Shown: positions 44,426-56,350 of the stretch, in pieces | How the letters are laid out: the number at the start of each line of letters is the position of its first letter | Position numbering within the stretch: position 1 is the stretch's first letter | DNA from: Ectobius pallidus | Lineage: Eukaryota; Arthropoda; Insecta; Blattodea; Ectobiidae | NCBI GenBank assembly: GCA_964059195.1 | Contig: CAXKWD010000006.1 | Location: 63,629,073-63,693,072, forward strand | DNA length: 64,000 bases | Direction: 5' to 3' | Made by a program: the position numbers and the translations under genes | The notes under the pieces: generated by a model | The model's database searches: none | What the model saw: the letters and a program-made list of their open reading frames with translations, nothing else | What the model was told of the DNA's origin: nothing

Positions 44426-46730
44426 CTATTTTGTAGCCGAAGGGACTTTGAAGTCTGATTTGCTGGTGAAGTTAGGCGTAGATGATCTGGACAGCAGAGT
44501 GGTTCTTATAAATCCGTCTCGAGATTCAGCTCCACAGGCCTTTCTTGAGGCTTCCGTGACGAGTTTTACACAGCGTTCAACAGCCTGCGTGTGAACTGGG
44601 AATTTATTGAAAGTAATGTTCCAGTCAGGAATTGAGTCACTTCCGATGTGTGATTTAATCTCCTCGTCACTAATTTCTGCCAACAATGGGGGAGAAGATA
44701 ACTCACAGTCGATCCAGTTGATCATTCCTGTGTATTCTTGTGCATTGAAGTTGATTTTTGGCGGCATGAATTTTCGTATGGCTTTCCTTCTTGCATCTAC
44801 CTGCCTTGCCTTTAGAATTCTTCGAAGTCCGAGCTCTCTTATGTGTTTCTTGTCAACTTGCGTCATGGCTAACAGTAAGTGTTCAGGGTGGGCAAAAAAA
44901 CCATTACGTTCGATCACAGGGTCGACAACATCAAGCAAAGGTTTTGGCAAATACCTGGTAGATTGTATTACTTGGTAAACAAGTTTCGGGCCGTCTGTAA
45001 AGAATTGACTTCTTTTGATAGTAAACCACATTGGTATGTATGCTTTCAATATAAACAATACTAGTTCTTGAAGTTCAGGTGTGGGGCTTTCTTCACTTAT
45101 GTACAATCTGAGTGTTCTATTTGCTTTTGTCAACCACCTCGAATGTGATAAGTGCCCAGGATCTCGAACAGCCAAATCTTCTTTACAGGATCCTGATTTT
45201 ATTGCAACGGAAATATCAAATAGATATTGCTGATATTTACTAAGCACGTTTCTGTCTACTTCTGGGATCTGACAATCAATACTCTGGAAGTTAACCACCG
45301 GCAGTTTTTCACAGTCAACTAACTTTTCACCGATTGCCCCTTTAGAAGTACTAGGCCCCGTTGTCTTGTCAACATATGACGGAACGGCAGCTCATTGAAA
45401 TGCAAGAGGCAAATTGCCCATTGTAAAGGTTCCCTTAAATATAGTTCAACTCGGCGAATCAGACCGGTTTTCCAACCTGTATTGACAGCAGTACCATCAC
45501 ATCCGATGACAATTAAATTGTGAAGAGAAATACCACGCTCAGGCAGGTAAGAAATTAGAGACTTGACAATATCTTCAGAGCTTCCAGAATTTGGCGTAAC
45601 ACGGCCGACGTAGAGTGAGCCGGGTTCTTGAATCAGCGAGTAATGCTCTTCCTTAATAATCCTACGATACCCTTTTGAATGAGCTTGCTCTATCACAAAC
45701 GTGTCGTCCTTTCTTCCATCTAAATAAAGACCTAAAAGTGGAAGTCCGTCTGATTTGGTAGACAATTCGGCATTGATATTTTGCTTTTCCCTTCGTATTT
45801 TGCTTTTATCTATAACATGGGAGGAATGTGAATCGGTAATAACGCCAAAGTCGTGCAAAACACTGGATGCGATAGCCGCAGTGGCCCGATCGGAAACACC
45901 ATAACGGTTGCTTAGTATTGCAGTCGATTTTAACTGAACTCTCATCTGCCAAACAGGTTTACAAGACTTTTTTGTTTCAACTTTATAATCTTGGTCGCTA
46001 TCACTGTCCTTAGTGTCCGTGTCCCTACTAGGAAGACAAGGTCCTTCATCTTCAGTTGCTCCTGAATTTAAATCAGAATATGAGCATGAGGGAAACATCT
46101 TCTACATATAAATTACTGTCACGTAACTTCCTTTCCAATGCTGTTACGCTTGTTTGTTTCACTTATGTCTACCGCTCCAATTTTTCCTATTCCGTGTACT
46201 CGCAGTGAGTAAACAAATCTTAGCTCAATTGGGGGTATTTTTCTTGATTTTTCACAGCTACAATCAATAGTTACTTTGCACTGGCACAAATCTGGTGGTT
46301 TTTTGCAAGTGCATTTAACAACAATAAGGCATTTGCAAGCTGATACGTCAAAAAGAAGTGAGCACTTCCGCTTAAATTAATCAATTTGCTTTTTAAAATA
46401 AGCTTTGTTTTTGTCTCGTGTATATGATTTTCTCAGGCTGTAATACTTGTCATGCAACACAGTTATAAGTTGCGCGATTCTCTTATCTGTTACCGTAAGG
46501 ATAGATGCTTTTTCATATATGCTGATTACTTTGTTAGTTACTTTACTGGCAACTTTTTAAAAACTGACGCTCTTATTATTAATGTCAATTGCCAAGTTAT
46601 ACCTCTCCTGTGAACAACTGCGAATAACATCCTCACCAGTTGGCAGTTTGTTTGATGACAAATCTTTAGGTGTGCCAAAAATAGGACAATCAAATACCTG
46701 TCTTGTGATTACTTTCTTCGGTACAGCCAT
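44426..46730 (-). pseudogene. Decayed transposase-like gene of inner transposon (~750 codons)
   Basis: Met at 46730 starts MAVPKKVITRQVFDCPIFGT. A Cys-rich zinc-binding-like stretch follows (DVSACKCLIVVKCTCKKPPD, near 46335-46260). Farther on come GLYLDGRKDDT, EEHYSLIQEPGSLYVGRV and LIVIGCDGTAVNTG, then LQWAICLLHFNELPFRH. The C-terminal part has DPVIERNGFFAHPEHLL, RRILKAR and FPVHTQAVERCVKLVTEAS. From memory this is an expanded, uncharacterised insect family. The LDGRKD and GCDGT Asp residues in hydrophobic strands suggest an RNase-H-like fold, but a third acidic residue is not assigned. Defects: stops at 46557-46559, 46377-46379 and 46119-46121, shifts between 46098 and 46140 and near 45375. 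The intact piece 44426-45298 ends the gene. Confidence 0.8.
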
Positions 46731-46929
46731 AACGTTACCGTTACATTACAGAGTCACACAGAAATGTCATAACACAAAACACACTTTGCAAAAAACCAAG
46801 AGTTGTAGAACAAAAACAGCGAGAGGGAACTAAAGGCACTACAATCACAAATGGCAGACGCAGGCTGACAAAAATATGGAAGGGGGACAGGTTGGTGTTC
46901 TGTGCACGAGAGATTCTAAGCCATTGTTG

Positions 46930-47393
46930 ACTGTGCGACCGGAAATCATTGGCTGAACTTAACAGTTTTTTTGTTGTATCTCATTATCAGGTCATTTGAG
47001 AAACCAATACGGCTATTACAATTAAATATTAATTACTTATCAGATACCAAAAAATGCGTAAATATGTGACTTTCTCAATATTTTGGCAGATTTTGGGGCT
47101 TATGCGCGACCGAAAGGTATCAGCTGATCCAAACCAAATTAAAACACAATGTTTTTAGGCTCTAGTTGAAGACGTTTAAAACTATTACATTACAAAAACA
47201 ACTAGAATAACAAATTTAAAAAATAATCGCAATAATGACGTTTTTCCATATTTTGTAAAACTTTAGGGCCTGTGCGCGACCGGAAGATGTCAACCTATTT
47301 TGATAAATTTTTTTCACTTGTTTGCCTTCCTAATTCGCAACTTTTCCGCGCTATTACAACTTTGAAAAAAAATGATTTTTTTCGGCCCACCCT
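46930..47393. repeat. Right compound TIR of inner transposon
   Basis: Inverted counterpart of 43737-44197. The outermost ~170 bp match best, with only scattered substitutions, and the inner units have drifted. Confidence 0.85.
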
Positions 47394-47401
47394 AGTGTAG
47401 G
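47394..47401. repeat. Target duplication of inner element, right (AGTGTAGG)
   Basis: Identical to 43726-43733 and directly adjoining the terminal repeat. Confidence 0.75.
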
Positions 47402-47640
47402 TAGCGGAAAACAGAATAATTTTTATTCTGGCCACCACAAGAGTCACAAAAATGCTGAAGTGCTGTTATTTCTTCAGGGAGAAAATTTTCAATCAAGTGA
47501 TGTAGGAATGATATTACTTCATCAGGACCCTTTTTTTTGCAATAGTCTGGTCATAAGTATAGAATGCAGGTTCCCTGGTGGACAGCACATGGATGATAAA
47601 TTAATAGAAAGACAGCTGTCTTCGATAGTAAACATCATTA
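47402..47640 (-). pseudogene. Central part of outer transposon gene (CGGQN family)
   Basis: Reading leftward: HVLSTREPAFYTYDQTIA, then after a one-base shift in a poly-A run KKGPDEVISFLHHLIENFLP and FCDSCGGQNKNYSVFRYLH. The D-x-CGGQNKN motif is a hallmark of a widespread uncharacterised transposon-borne insect family and may hold a catalytic Asp. Coding stops where the inner element inserted and resumes at 43725. Upstream sequence is lost or stop-ridden. Confidence 0.7.
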
Positions 47641-47927
47641 GTTTGAATATTAGGCACTTGCAGGTTTTTTGAAAATAAAAACTATTCCTTCCATGTGTGA
47701 TCCTACCACAAATTCAGGACTTTGATCATTCTTCCATACATTTCATGAACATTGATCATTTTTCCATTTGACCTCAATTTTTATCCTCTCATATTGTGGA
47801 ATCTGATCACTTTTTCATACCAAATTGTTATTCAGAATGTAGAACTCTACCTTCTGAACCAGATGGCACCACAAACTCATTTTTTCTAAAAATTGGACTT
47901 TGATCGTTTTTCCCCTGGACCCTTCAT

Positions 47928-48045
47928 ATATTTTAGGTTAGGCCTATATAGAGTTACCAGATCACTGATCAAGAAGAAGAGTGCCCTTTTACTGCGAATT
48001 GATGTTATAAAGTTAATTCAACATTCCGAAAGCACTGCAGTGTAC

Positions 48046-48101
<56 letters not shown>

Positions 48102-50271
48102 TACATTATTGTACAGATATGACTTTACTTGAGATTCCCTGAAGTAGTGTATTTACGCACGGATAAAGAGAAGTGTTCCCTCAAGTGTCCGTATCAGTGT
48201 GTAATTTCCATTTTAACCAACGTCTTTGCTTCCAGATACAACAATTAGGTTTAATGACATCATACAAAGAAAAAGAATAAATCAGGAAAACATTTTGAAT
48301 GCGTACAGTTTAGCATTTAGCAATTAAAACATCCTTTAAAGATACTGCTGATAATCAGTTTCTTAAAAGAAAGCTAGCTGTTTAAATTCCCAATTACCCA
48401 TTCCTTTCGATTCGATGTACATCTCAATCACAATATGTGAACAGAACTCACGCTGGTTTAATCTCCAAATCTGTCCTGCGCGCTAGATGTTCGAAATCGA
48501 GCTGTGCGTTACTCTCACCTGCGCTAGTATCACGATACGTTAGTTGAAGACAATACTTCACCTCTTAACCGTTTCACAAAGTACTTCTTATCGTAGTTTA
48601 GTGTTTTTAAACATTGTAAATTATTTTGCTAGTTCGTCACTAAAATTAGGCCTACATTTCGCCTTGCCATTGTATTTAATCTTCAGAGCACAAAATATCA
48701 ATAAAACAAACACAGTAACCGTAACCCGAAAATTAATGTAATATAAAATTAATACCGGTATATTACAAGAATACTGAATATAAACCATTCAAGTCGTTAC
48801 CGTACCCATGACTAATCTCTAACAACTGAATGTGAATTCGATAACGGCTGCGATAGAAATTGATGTATTTTAAAAATAGTGAGTATTATAAAACTCATTG
48901 TTGATGCGTTGGTGTTCGCGGCTGCATATTCGTTAGTCTGTTGAAGGCACAAGGGTACCAGAGGTTACGAAGCATCGCACAAAGAAACTTGCCGAAAACA
49001 GCATATTTAGCATTAAGAAGTGAGATATTGTAAACAAAAGTTATCTTATTGAGAAAAATGTCAGATAGACAAAATACATTTCAGAAGTTGAGCAAAAAAG
49101 TAAAGAGTACAAAATTAGGACTCCTAAAAAGAGTACATGTATTCTTAAAGAGTACATGTACTCTTATAGAGTAGGCCTACGTCTGGTAATCTTAATTATA
49201 TAAAGTCCGATGTCCGGGCTCCGAAGCATGTTGATTGGCTCTAGAGGACAGCCAATCAGCGGCCGAGCCGACACAAACATTAGTATTCGTAAGTAAGGTA
49301 AACAAAGCATGCTCAGATGTGGAAATAATAGACGAAATTACTTACTAAAGAGCATGCTTTCATTTCAGAAGCTCTATCCAACTTTATTATTTCTCCATTT
49401 GACAGTATTTAAACATTAATTAATCATTATTATAATGGGCATAATATATAGTATTACAATAATATTGAATGGCCCACTCTATCCTAAACATATTGTAACA
49501 AACTGTCGATCGGTTTGATATTGTTAGCCCGCCTTGATGGATTCATTACTTTATAACGATGTCAGTGTTAATAAATATAAATAGAAGATATAAAAAAATG
49601 TAGCCGTTGAATAATTAAACACAGCAGCTAATGATATGTTATTATGCATTCTATTGAAATGTACGGCTACCAATACCTGCATTATATTGCAATATTTTTT
49701 TTTTTCAGTTTAAACGCTGCTATGCAAGTAATAGACCTAATGTAATTCCTTCCGATTATTTTCAGATTGAATGCAATTAATTCATAGGCTAACCTATACA
49801 ACTGCTTTAAACCTACAAAAAACATTTCAGCGAATCGTAGACCTACACTTAAATAATTAATATCATTGTCAGTGCATATTGTGAAATATACACTTATTTG
49901 AAGAATTTCTTTTATCAGCGTATACGAGTGTATCAGAATTAAGGTTTAGAAGATGCATAGCTATATTAACTATGTGGGCTCTTCTATGCATTGCGCTGAA
50001 ACTTTTACACAAGTTTGTAGATGTAATTTAAACAAAGTACTTTATGCCAAGAAAATGCAATATCGTTCGTGTTATAGTTTTGTGTCTGAGTAGATGCATT
50101 ACATACAATGGAAAATCATTAAGAAAAAATAATCATACCAAGATTATGAATCTAGCTAAATTTTGTCTAGCATGAATAATTGCTAGTCATGTAATAATCA
50201 CCGAAAACTGAACAATGTATTCATTACGTTGTTATCATGGCCAAACAGTGATGTTCTTTCTTTTTTGCACA
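47928..50271. other. Mostly unassigned; contains a (TTA)n microsatellite
   Basis: No gene is seen. TAGGCCTA occurs at 47939, 48647 and 49172. The (TTA)n run is listed separately. Confidence 0.5.
48047..48101. repeat. (TTA)n microsatellite
   Basis: About 55 bp of uninterrupted ATT/TTA triplets. Confidence 0.95.
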
Positions 50272-51128
50272 ACTTAACTAATTAGTGGTACTTACGAATG
50301 CTGTTGCCGTGGATCGTAAGTTGACATTCCCACACGCAATCTTGTTGCTATGTGCGGTAAGTTTTTCCGTGCGGTTATGAATTTACTTTCGGCACATCAT
50401 AATACAAGCCTTTATGGACAAGGCCCCCAGGACAAACATTCGGTTCGCATAGCAACAAACACATGCGAAACACTTTCTGAAATAAACATCTATCTTCAAG
50501 TATGTATATACATAATATTTTCAGGTAATATCACAATTAATATAATTAAATTGATATAAATAATCATCGTGCAAAAAATAGCATGCAATACTCGTGCCGT
50601 AAGCGCATAACGGATCTCGGAAATTGAAAAAAAACTCTTTCCTCGATCCGTATGCATCGCTTACGGCACTTGTATCGCAATATACTATTTTGCAGGACTT
50701 AACTAATTAGTGGTACTTACGAATATTGTTGCCGTGGATCGTAAGTTGACATTCCCGCACGAAATCTTGTTGCTATGTGCGGTAAGAGTTTCCGTGCGAT
50801 AAGAATTTACTTACAGCACATCATAATGGACAAGACCCACCAGGACAAATATTCGGTTCCCATAACAAAAAACACATGCGAATCACTTTCTAAAATAAAC
50901 ATCTATTTTAATAATGTATATACATAATATTTTCAGGTAATATCTCAATGGATATAATTAAATTGATATAAATAATCATCGTGCAAAAAATAGCGTGCAA
51001 TACTCGTGCCGTAAGCGCATAACGGATCTCGGAAAATTGAAATACTCGGCGCGAGCGCCTCGTTTTTTCAAACTATTTCCTCGATCTGTTTTCATCGCTT
51101 ACGGCACTTGTATCGCAATATACTATTG
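50272..51128. repeat. 425-bp tandem duplication with terminal stem-loops
   Basis: ACTTAACTAATTAGTGGTAC starts both units (50272 and 50697). Each unit ends in a long hairpin: GTGCCGTAAGCG (50594, 51006) pairs with CGCTTACGGCAC (50658, 51096). The first hairpin has an additional inner CGGATC/GATCCG stem. Units differ by scattered substitutions and a ~27-bp insertion in the second loop. Confidence 0.9.
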
Positions 51129-51196
51129 TGTTCTAAAGATTGTGCTAAGGCAACAATTAATCATTGCCTTAAATTCTTTTATTCATTAATAGCACG

Positions 51197-51584
51197 CATA
51201 GGCGTAGCCAGGCCGACCATATGGGGGGGGTTATAACATCCGCGGGGTCTGGCGAGTATGGAAGGAGAGGGGGGTCCGGGGACCCTCCCCCGGAAAATTT
51301 TTAAAATTAAGATGCAAAATAACGAGTTTTAAGCTTCCGGGGGTTCTCCCACGGAAAATTTTAAAAATTAAGATGCAAAATAACAAGTTTTAAGCTTCCG
51401 GGGGTCCTTCCCCGGAAAATTTTAAAAATTAAGACGCAAAATAACGAGTTTTAAGCTTCCCACGCTTTATACTTGTATTAAGCAATTTATGGGCAGACTT
51501 AAAAAAATTATACAATTTTCCATTTTTTATTCAATGGGGGGGGGGGTTCAAACCCCCAAACCCCCCCCCCTCGCTACGCCTATG
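51197..51584. mobile_element. hAT-type MITE with perfect 8-bp target duplication
   Basis: ATAGCACG lies at 51189-51196 and again at 51585-51592. The ends are CATAGGCGTAGC and its mirror GCTACGCCTATG, followed by long G/C runs. Inside are three ~61-bp tandem units (from about 51277, 51336 and 51397), each with AAGATGCAAAATAACGAGTT or a near variant. No coding. Confidence 0.92.
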
Positions 51585-51592
51585 ATAGCACG

Positions 51593-52640
51593 TGCCCGCG
51601 GCTTTGCCCATGATAATTAATTCGAAGATTAGAAAGTAGGCCTAAGAGCAAAATATGTCACAAAGAAATCACGATAATATTATGTACCTAGGTACTATGT
51701 TGTAACTAGCAGGTGCACGCGGCTTCGCGATAATTAATTAAAAAATAAGAGCAAAATAATTAAAACAGTATATTTAAACGAATAATAAATATAACGAAAC
51801 AGCTAAAAATCCGGATTTGGAGTGCATTCCACGATTAGATGGGAACAACGACCTCCGATTCGAGTTTCCTAACCCAGAAAACCCCTTCATAGTGAGTTCC
51901 GTCCAAATGGATAAATGTTTGGCCGATGTAGGCCCACATTCATTATTGCTCTTCCGTTGAAAATTTCAGATGTCTGCGTGCCTTGACATTATAAAGAAAT
52001 AAATTGACCATGGGGTGAGCTCACAGATTTCTTTTCTGTGAGCTCACAGATTTAGCCGGCCACAGGCCAATTTTCCTGAATTATTTATTTTGTTTAGGGT
52101 TTTGTTTTCCATGTTTTCCAGTTTTGTTTAATATACACAAACACTCATGCCCGAGGTGGGGCTGAATTAGGTGCCGCGGCTAAGGAGACCGACAGAATCG
52201 AAGCAATCTATAATTTTATGCGATGTACTGAAAAAATCGCGATGCATTTATTTCCAAGTTCTGACTAAAAACGGCAAGGTCACCTCAATTGATTTGTTAA
52301 ATGAAATGTATTACTACGCTAAAAATTCACGTTTTTTGCCAGTTTATTACTCATAACTCGCAAACGAAAGCAAAAATAAAAAATCCAGCTTCGAGGTGCA
52401 TTCGCCCACCCTTCAGTCCATCTACGTTTAAAATTTCAGATCTGCGTTCACTAGATTTCGCTGGGCATGGCGCACAGACAGATCACAATAAACAATTATT
52501 ATTTACTCCGATCTAAAATAAAGGTTGCAGTTTATAAGGATACCGCTGAAATTCATATTTCTTTCAGAGTAAAGGGACTTTAATATTCGCACCAACATTG
52601 TAGCCTTCATTACACTGACCCTGGGCCTAACAGTAATTTC
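51593..52640. other. Unassigned, with two repeat-like phrases
   Basis: GTGCCCGCGGCTTTGCCC (51593) and CTAGCAGGTGCACGCGGCTT (51709) are related phrases typical of arthropod interspersed repeats. Neither element can be delimited. A TAGGCCTA is at 51637. Confidence 0.4.
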
Positions 52641-52676
52641 TTAGATACCTCAACTCTTTTCGGCGTTGATTCTTCG

Positions 52677-52895
52677 ATGTATTCTTCAGCTATGGTTGAC
52701 GAGTGCCATCCTCCTAGTCTCTGCACAACCAACAGATTTTCTCTTAAACAACCTACGGCAATTCATAGTGAAAAGTGGCAATACGAACCAACAGTTGAAT
52801 ATCTTAAAAACAAATATTGTCTGCGAAATTTGGAAATCATTGGTTTAACGTTTGGTGGTAGGGGTTTAATAACCAAGTTCTTTTTATATTTTTGA
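52677..52895 (+). pseudogene. Possible LINE RT C-terminal fragment
   Basis: The frame contains KWQYEPTVEYLKNKYCL and LEIIGLTFGGRGLITKFF. This resembles the KY-xPL...K-Y...V-VI-L-xGA-G-IPK-F end of some LINE polyproteins (R2-like and relatives). No upstream RT motif was found, so the call is weak. Confidence 0.4.
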
Positions 52896-54059
52896 AAACC
52901 CTTTTCGACGTAAAAATATTTGTAACTTGAAGTGATATTATTGTCACACTATGGACTGTATACAAATTTTGTGGAGCCACTTATAATTAATTATAAAGCC
53001 ACAAATTAAGCTAAACTTATTTCCTTATTAATCTTCTTAACTGAAAATTCATGTAGTCTAATTTTGTGATTTAATTTGCAGTTAGTATTATTTGCCTTAA
53101 AGGAAATCTGCGCTAGGCCGTAAATTCGGAAATAAAATATGTAGATTAAAGGATCGTTACAACAGAAATATTGCCTAAAACTCCCCACGATCTCGTCAAG
53201 GATTTGGGACTGGCTATCTAGCCATCTCCAAGGGACGTGACCTTTGTTAGTATTCTCAGTCCGCTTCTCATTAAGTATAGGTCTACCTAATAATGTATTC
53301 GTCAAATAGTAACCAAAAATATTATATTTCAATATTGTTATATCAATCATTTACAATAGGCTATTAATAATAATAGAAGATTATAATTTATTTAAATTTC
53401 TCCTTTTAGAATTAATTCTTAGATTGCAGAATGATTTAATGTGAAAGAACTTTACGGTAGATTATTTCAAGAAATAAAATGCCTGTGGATTGTAGTTGGA
53501 CTTATTATGTGCGTCTATGATTAGTGGTTTGCTTAGCATTCTGATGAAGACAGAACTGCTGTGACCCATAGAACAAGAATTATAAAGACAAAATGAAGCT
53601 GGACAGCAGTCCATTCATGCAGTTCTCACAAACGGCTATAACGACGCCTGAATTGTCTTTTGAAGTTCTTTGTCCTGAATCTGGTGTTCTCTCTCCAACT
53701 CTATCTCTTTTCCTCTGTTCCCATCCCCTATAGCCTACATTCCTTCTATTATTGTCTGAAACTGGAGAGAGAATATTTGAAAATCTGCTATGGAATGAAG
53801 AGGAATTTTTAGGTTTTGTTTGAATTCTGTATAGAATGTAAGGGGGGCTGGCCTGATTTTAATTTAGAATTTTCCCTTCATTTTACACTCCTTTGTGAGA
53901 GTGCGGATCTATTTGCATATTTATGGGCGCCACGCTCTGAAGTCTAATGGTAGGAATTCGTAAGGGAAGTAATTTTTATAGTGGTTTAGTGTTCGAATAG
54001 CTTGAAGTTGACCACATATTCACTTCTCACGAACGTCTCCCCATCTCCCGATTTTTGTG
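52896..54059. other. Nothing recognised
   Basis: A 114-codon minus frame at 53006-53350 has no motif. Confidence 0.45.
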
Positions 54060-54339
54060 TGGAAGTAACGTAGTTAAGATCTTCCTTGCCGTCTTTCTTT
54101 CTTTGTCCTTTCTTTTTCAATTTGTTTCTAACGTTTGTATTCTTTCTATATAAATAGTATATAGGCCTACTTATTTTTTCCTTTGATTTCTTCTGTCTTT
54201 AAATTTTTCTTTTTATCTTTCCTTTACTTTTTTATTTTATTTCTTCCTAACTTTATTTCTTTCTATCTTTTTCTATCTTTCTGTCTGTCTATCTATCCAT
54301 CCATCCAATCCCATCCAGCCTTCCATCCATATTTCTTTC

Positions 54340-54379
<40 letters not shown>

Positions 54380-54460
54380 TCGTTCTTTGTCTCTTTATCT
54401 CTTTCTTTGATTCAATGTTTGTTTGTTTCTTTCTCTCTTTCTTACTTTCTGCATTTCTTT
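54060..54460. repeat. Pyrimidine-rich (TTTC)n low-complexity tract
   Basis: TTTC-type tetramers dominate, with a clean run near 54335-54382 and a CCAT-rich stretch near 54296-54325. Confidence 0.85.
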
Positions 54461-54469
54461 GTGCGATTA

Positions 54470-55690
54470 TAGCGGACTGTATTGTGTGGCATGCACAGCT
54501 TCTTTGAATAACAGATTAGGAGAGTTCTTGAAAATAAGCATTTATTATCTGGTAACAAATATAGAACAAGAGAATTCATTTAGCTTATAACCCTCCTAAT
54601 TAATAGTTGCCACTATAGAAAGATCGAGTCCAAGTTTGTTGGTTATTGTAAACTTACCATACATTCAATAGGCTTTATGAGCAAATAATTATCACAAATA
54701 CAATAATTATCTTGAGGTTTCTTCGCTAACAAGGTAAATCCTTTCTAAATGGTAGCGATGCGAAGACATCAGTAGTTTTCATGGCGTTTACTTAACTCTG
54801 GTGAATGAGGAGGACCACTGACACTTCTGTCAGAACTTGAGGCGTATAAATAATCTTCATAGTATTGAACAATAGACATAAATGATTCCTTAGATAGTAG
54901 CTGCTGCTAGCTAAAATATATATCATCTGCATTTAACGTTAGCCACTGATTAATAAAATCACTGCAAATGTCGTCGCAATGGCTAAATAACAAGCTATAT
55001 TAAGCAATTCGTTATTATTGAAATAATTGACTCACAGTTTTAATAAGTAATAATCTTCAAGCTTGTAATTATTCATATCACTATTCTTGAAGTCCAATTA
55101 AACCAGGAAAAGATAATCCCTCTGGAACAAATAGCGTCGACACAAGTATGCTTGAAAATCTTGTTAGAAATATTCCTTCAATGAGGAAAAATGCATGATA
55201 GCATTAAAAATCAAGTTAAGAAGCATTGGCTTCTGAATATAATAATAAATTTGGTGAAATGACCCAATAATTTGCCAATAGAGACTGTAAAGGCAATTGC
55301 TAGACGTATTGAAGATGGCGACGAACCAAGAAGAATGTTTGAACAAGAAAGAAAAGAAGAAAGCTAACAATACTCTCAAAAATGCTCTGATAGGCCAAGA
55401 ATAATGAGGAGAGTCAAAACCTCATTTATATTGATAAAATGAAGACAGCGGCGACCAAAGAATCATAAGAAAATTAAATAAATTAAATGAACATAATAAA
55501 TAGTAATTGAATTTAAAATACTATTATGAAAACGTAAATTTATAGTATTGAAATTAACCAGAGTAAAAATGGAACGCTAGAGATATAAATACATATTGTA
55601 GTGAAGTTCAATTGTCTTTAAAATAACGAGGAGAAGCGAAACTAAATGCATGATCAGCAAAAAGGGAAAATAAACACAAGTCCCCCTGAA
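54470..55690 (-). repeat. Possible diverged BEL-type LTR remnant
   Basis: Ordered phrases recall the BEL LTR: GCGGACTGTAT (54472), AGCTGCTGCTAGCTA (54899) and GAAGTCCAAT (55090). No intact TG...CA ends, coding region or target duplication could be found. Confidence 0.35.
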
Positions 55691-56066
55691 AACGGGTGAA
55701 ATACAGTAAGAAATTAAACCAACCATTTATCATAATGGCACATAATGTATTATTTTATGTTTAAGGGACCACCATTTTACGGTCGTTATAGATGATAGTC
55801 GCACAAACCTGATTTTTTCCTGAACATTACAAATCTGTAAGTTGTATATATTGTACTTGTTGTAAGTGCTGTATAGTCCTGAATAAAGTATTCTCATTCC
55901 TGTTAATGTATTACAGAAATTTATCACAGTACATACTCTATACATAAATTACTGTATGTGCTCTCCTGCAGTAAATGCAATACCATAAATTACGAAGGCC
56001 TACACTTCTTCCTGTTTTTCTTTTCACATTGTACCTTACACATCGTTTTATCCAAGAGGAAGAACG

Positions 56067-56350
56067 ATTGAATTTGGATTGCCCAACCGAAGAGCAAATT
56101 CATTGCTCATCGCTTGCAGAATAGGTCCATTGATCTATACGTTAATTTTTAGACGATTTTGTTCGAAAAGAGACTACAATTTCTCGGTGTTCTTCCACAT
56201 TGTATAAATCGTTGAATGTGATACACTCAATTGCTTCGCGGTGCTGTCATTTGTTTCCCCGTCTTCTAATCGCCATATTTTGTCACTTCTCTTCAATATT
56301 ACATTCTCCTTTTCTGTAGCAACATCTTGACATCTTGACTTAACAGTCAT
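56067..56350 (-). pseudogene. pogo/Tigger transposase N-terminus
   Basis: Met at 56350 leads to IWRLEDGETNDSTAKQLSVS and HSTIYTMWKN, the CENP-B-like helix-turn-helix that binds transposon ends (compare LENGE...A-LGIS-STV-TIWKN). A second DNA-binding segment begins FALRLGNPNSI. Two in-frame stops (after NTEKL and KINV) disrupt it. The DDE domain is missing. Upstream (56400-56650) repeated 'cgttata' phrases fit a Tigger 5' region. Confidence 0.75.

Larger units (their letters stand above)
43737..47393 (-). mobile_element. Inner DNA transposon with ~460-bp compound TIRs, possibly undescribed
   Basis: The ends AGGGTGGGCCGAAAAAAA and their mirror lead into inverted arms that stay alignable for ~460 bp (43737-44197 and 46930-47393). 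Each arm contains three diverged tandem units of ~165 bp. Each unit carries a TTCCGGTCGCGCA-like motif: left at 43846, 44016 and 44183; right at 46932, 47103 and 47273. One long minus-strand gene (44426-46730) fills the interior. A 6-8 bp duplication flanks the element. The insertion split a coding region of the outer transposon. I cannot match ends plus gene to a superfamily I know. Confidence 0.85.
42861..47927 (-). mobile_element. Outer DNA transposon of unfamiliar type, interrupted by another
   Basis: The left end ATGAAGGGTCTAGGGGAATA and the right end mirror each other over 27 bp with two mismatches (42861-42887, 47901-47927). AT or ATAT lies on both sides, so the target duplication is ambiguous. 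Subterminal GATCA-TTTTTCC motifs recur: right side near 47721, 47753, 47804 and 47901; left side near 43082-43100. Minus-strand fragments of one gene lie at 47402-47640 and 43153-43725. Without the inner element the outer one would be ~1.4 kb, too short for its full gene, so its gene had already lost its N-terminal part. Confidence 0.75.

Noticed and set aside
44607..44978. 123-residue plus-strand protein
   Set aside because: It is antisense to the decayed transposase-like gene and has no motifs of its own.
54470..55690. Intact solo LTR
   Set aside because: Only short phrases resemble the BEL LTR. Ends and target duplication are missing, so it is listed at low confidence only.
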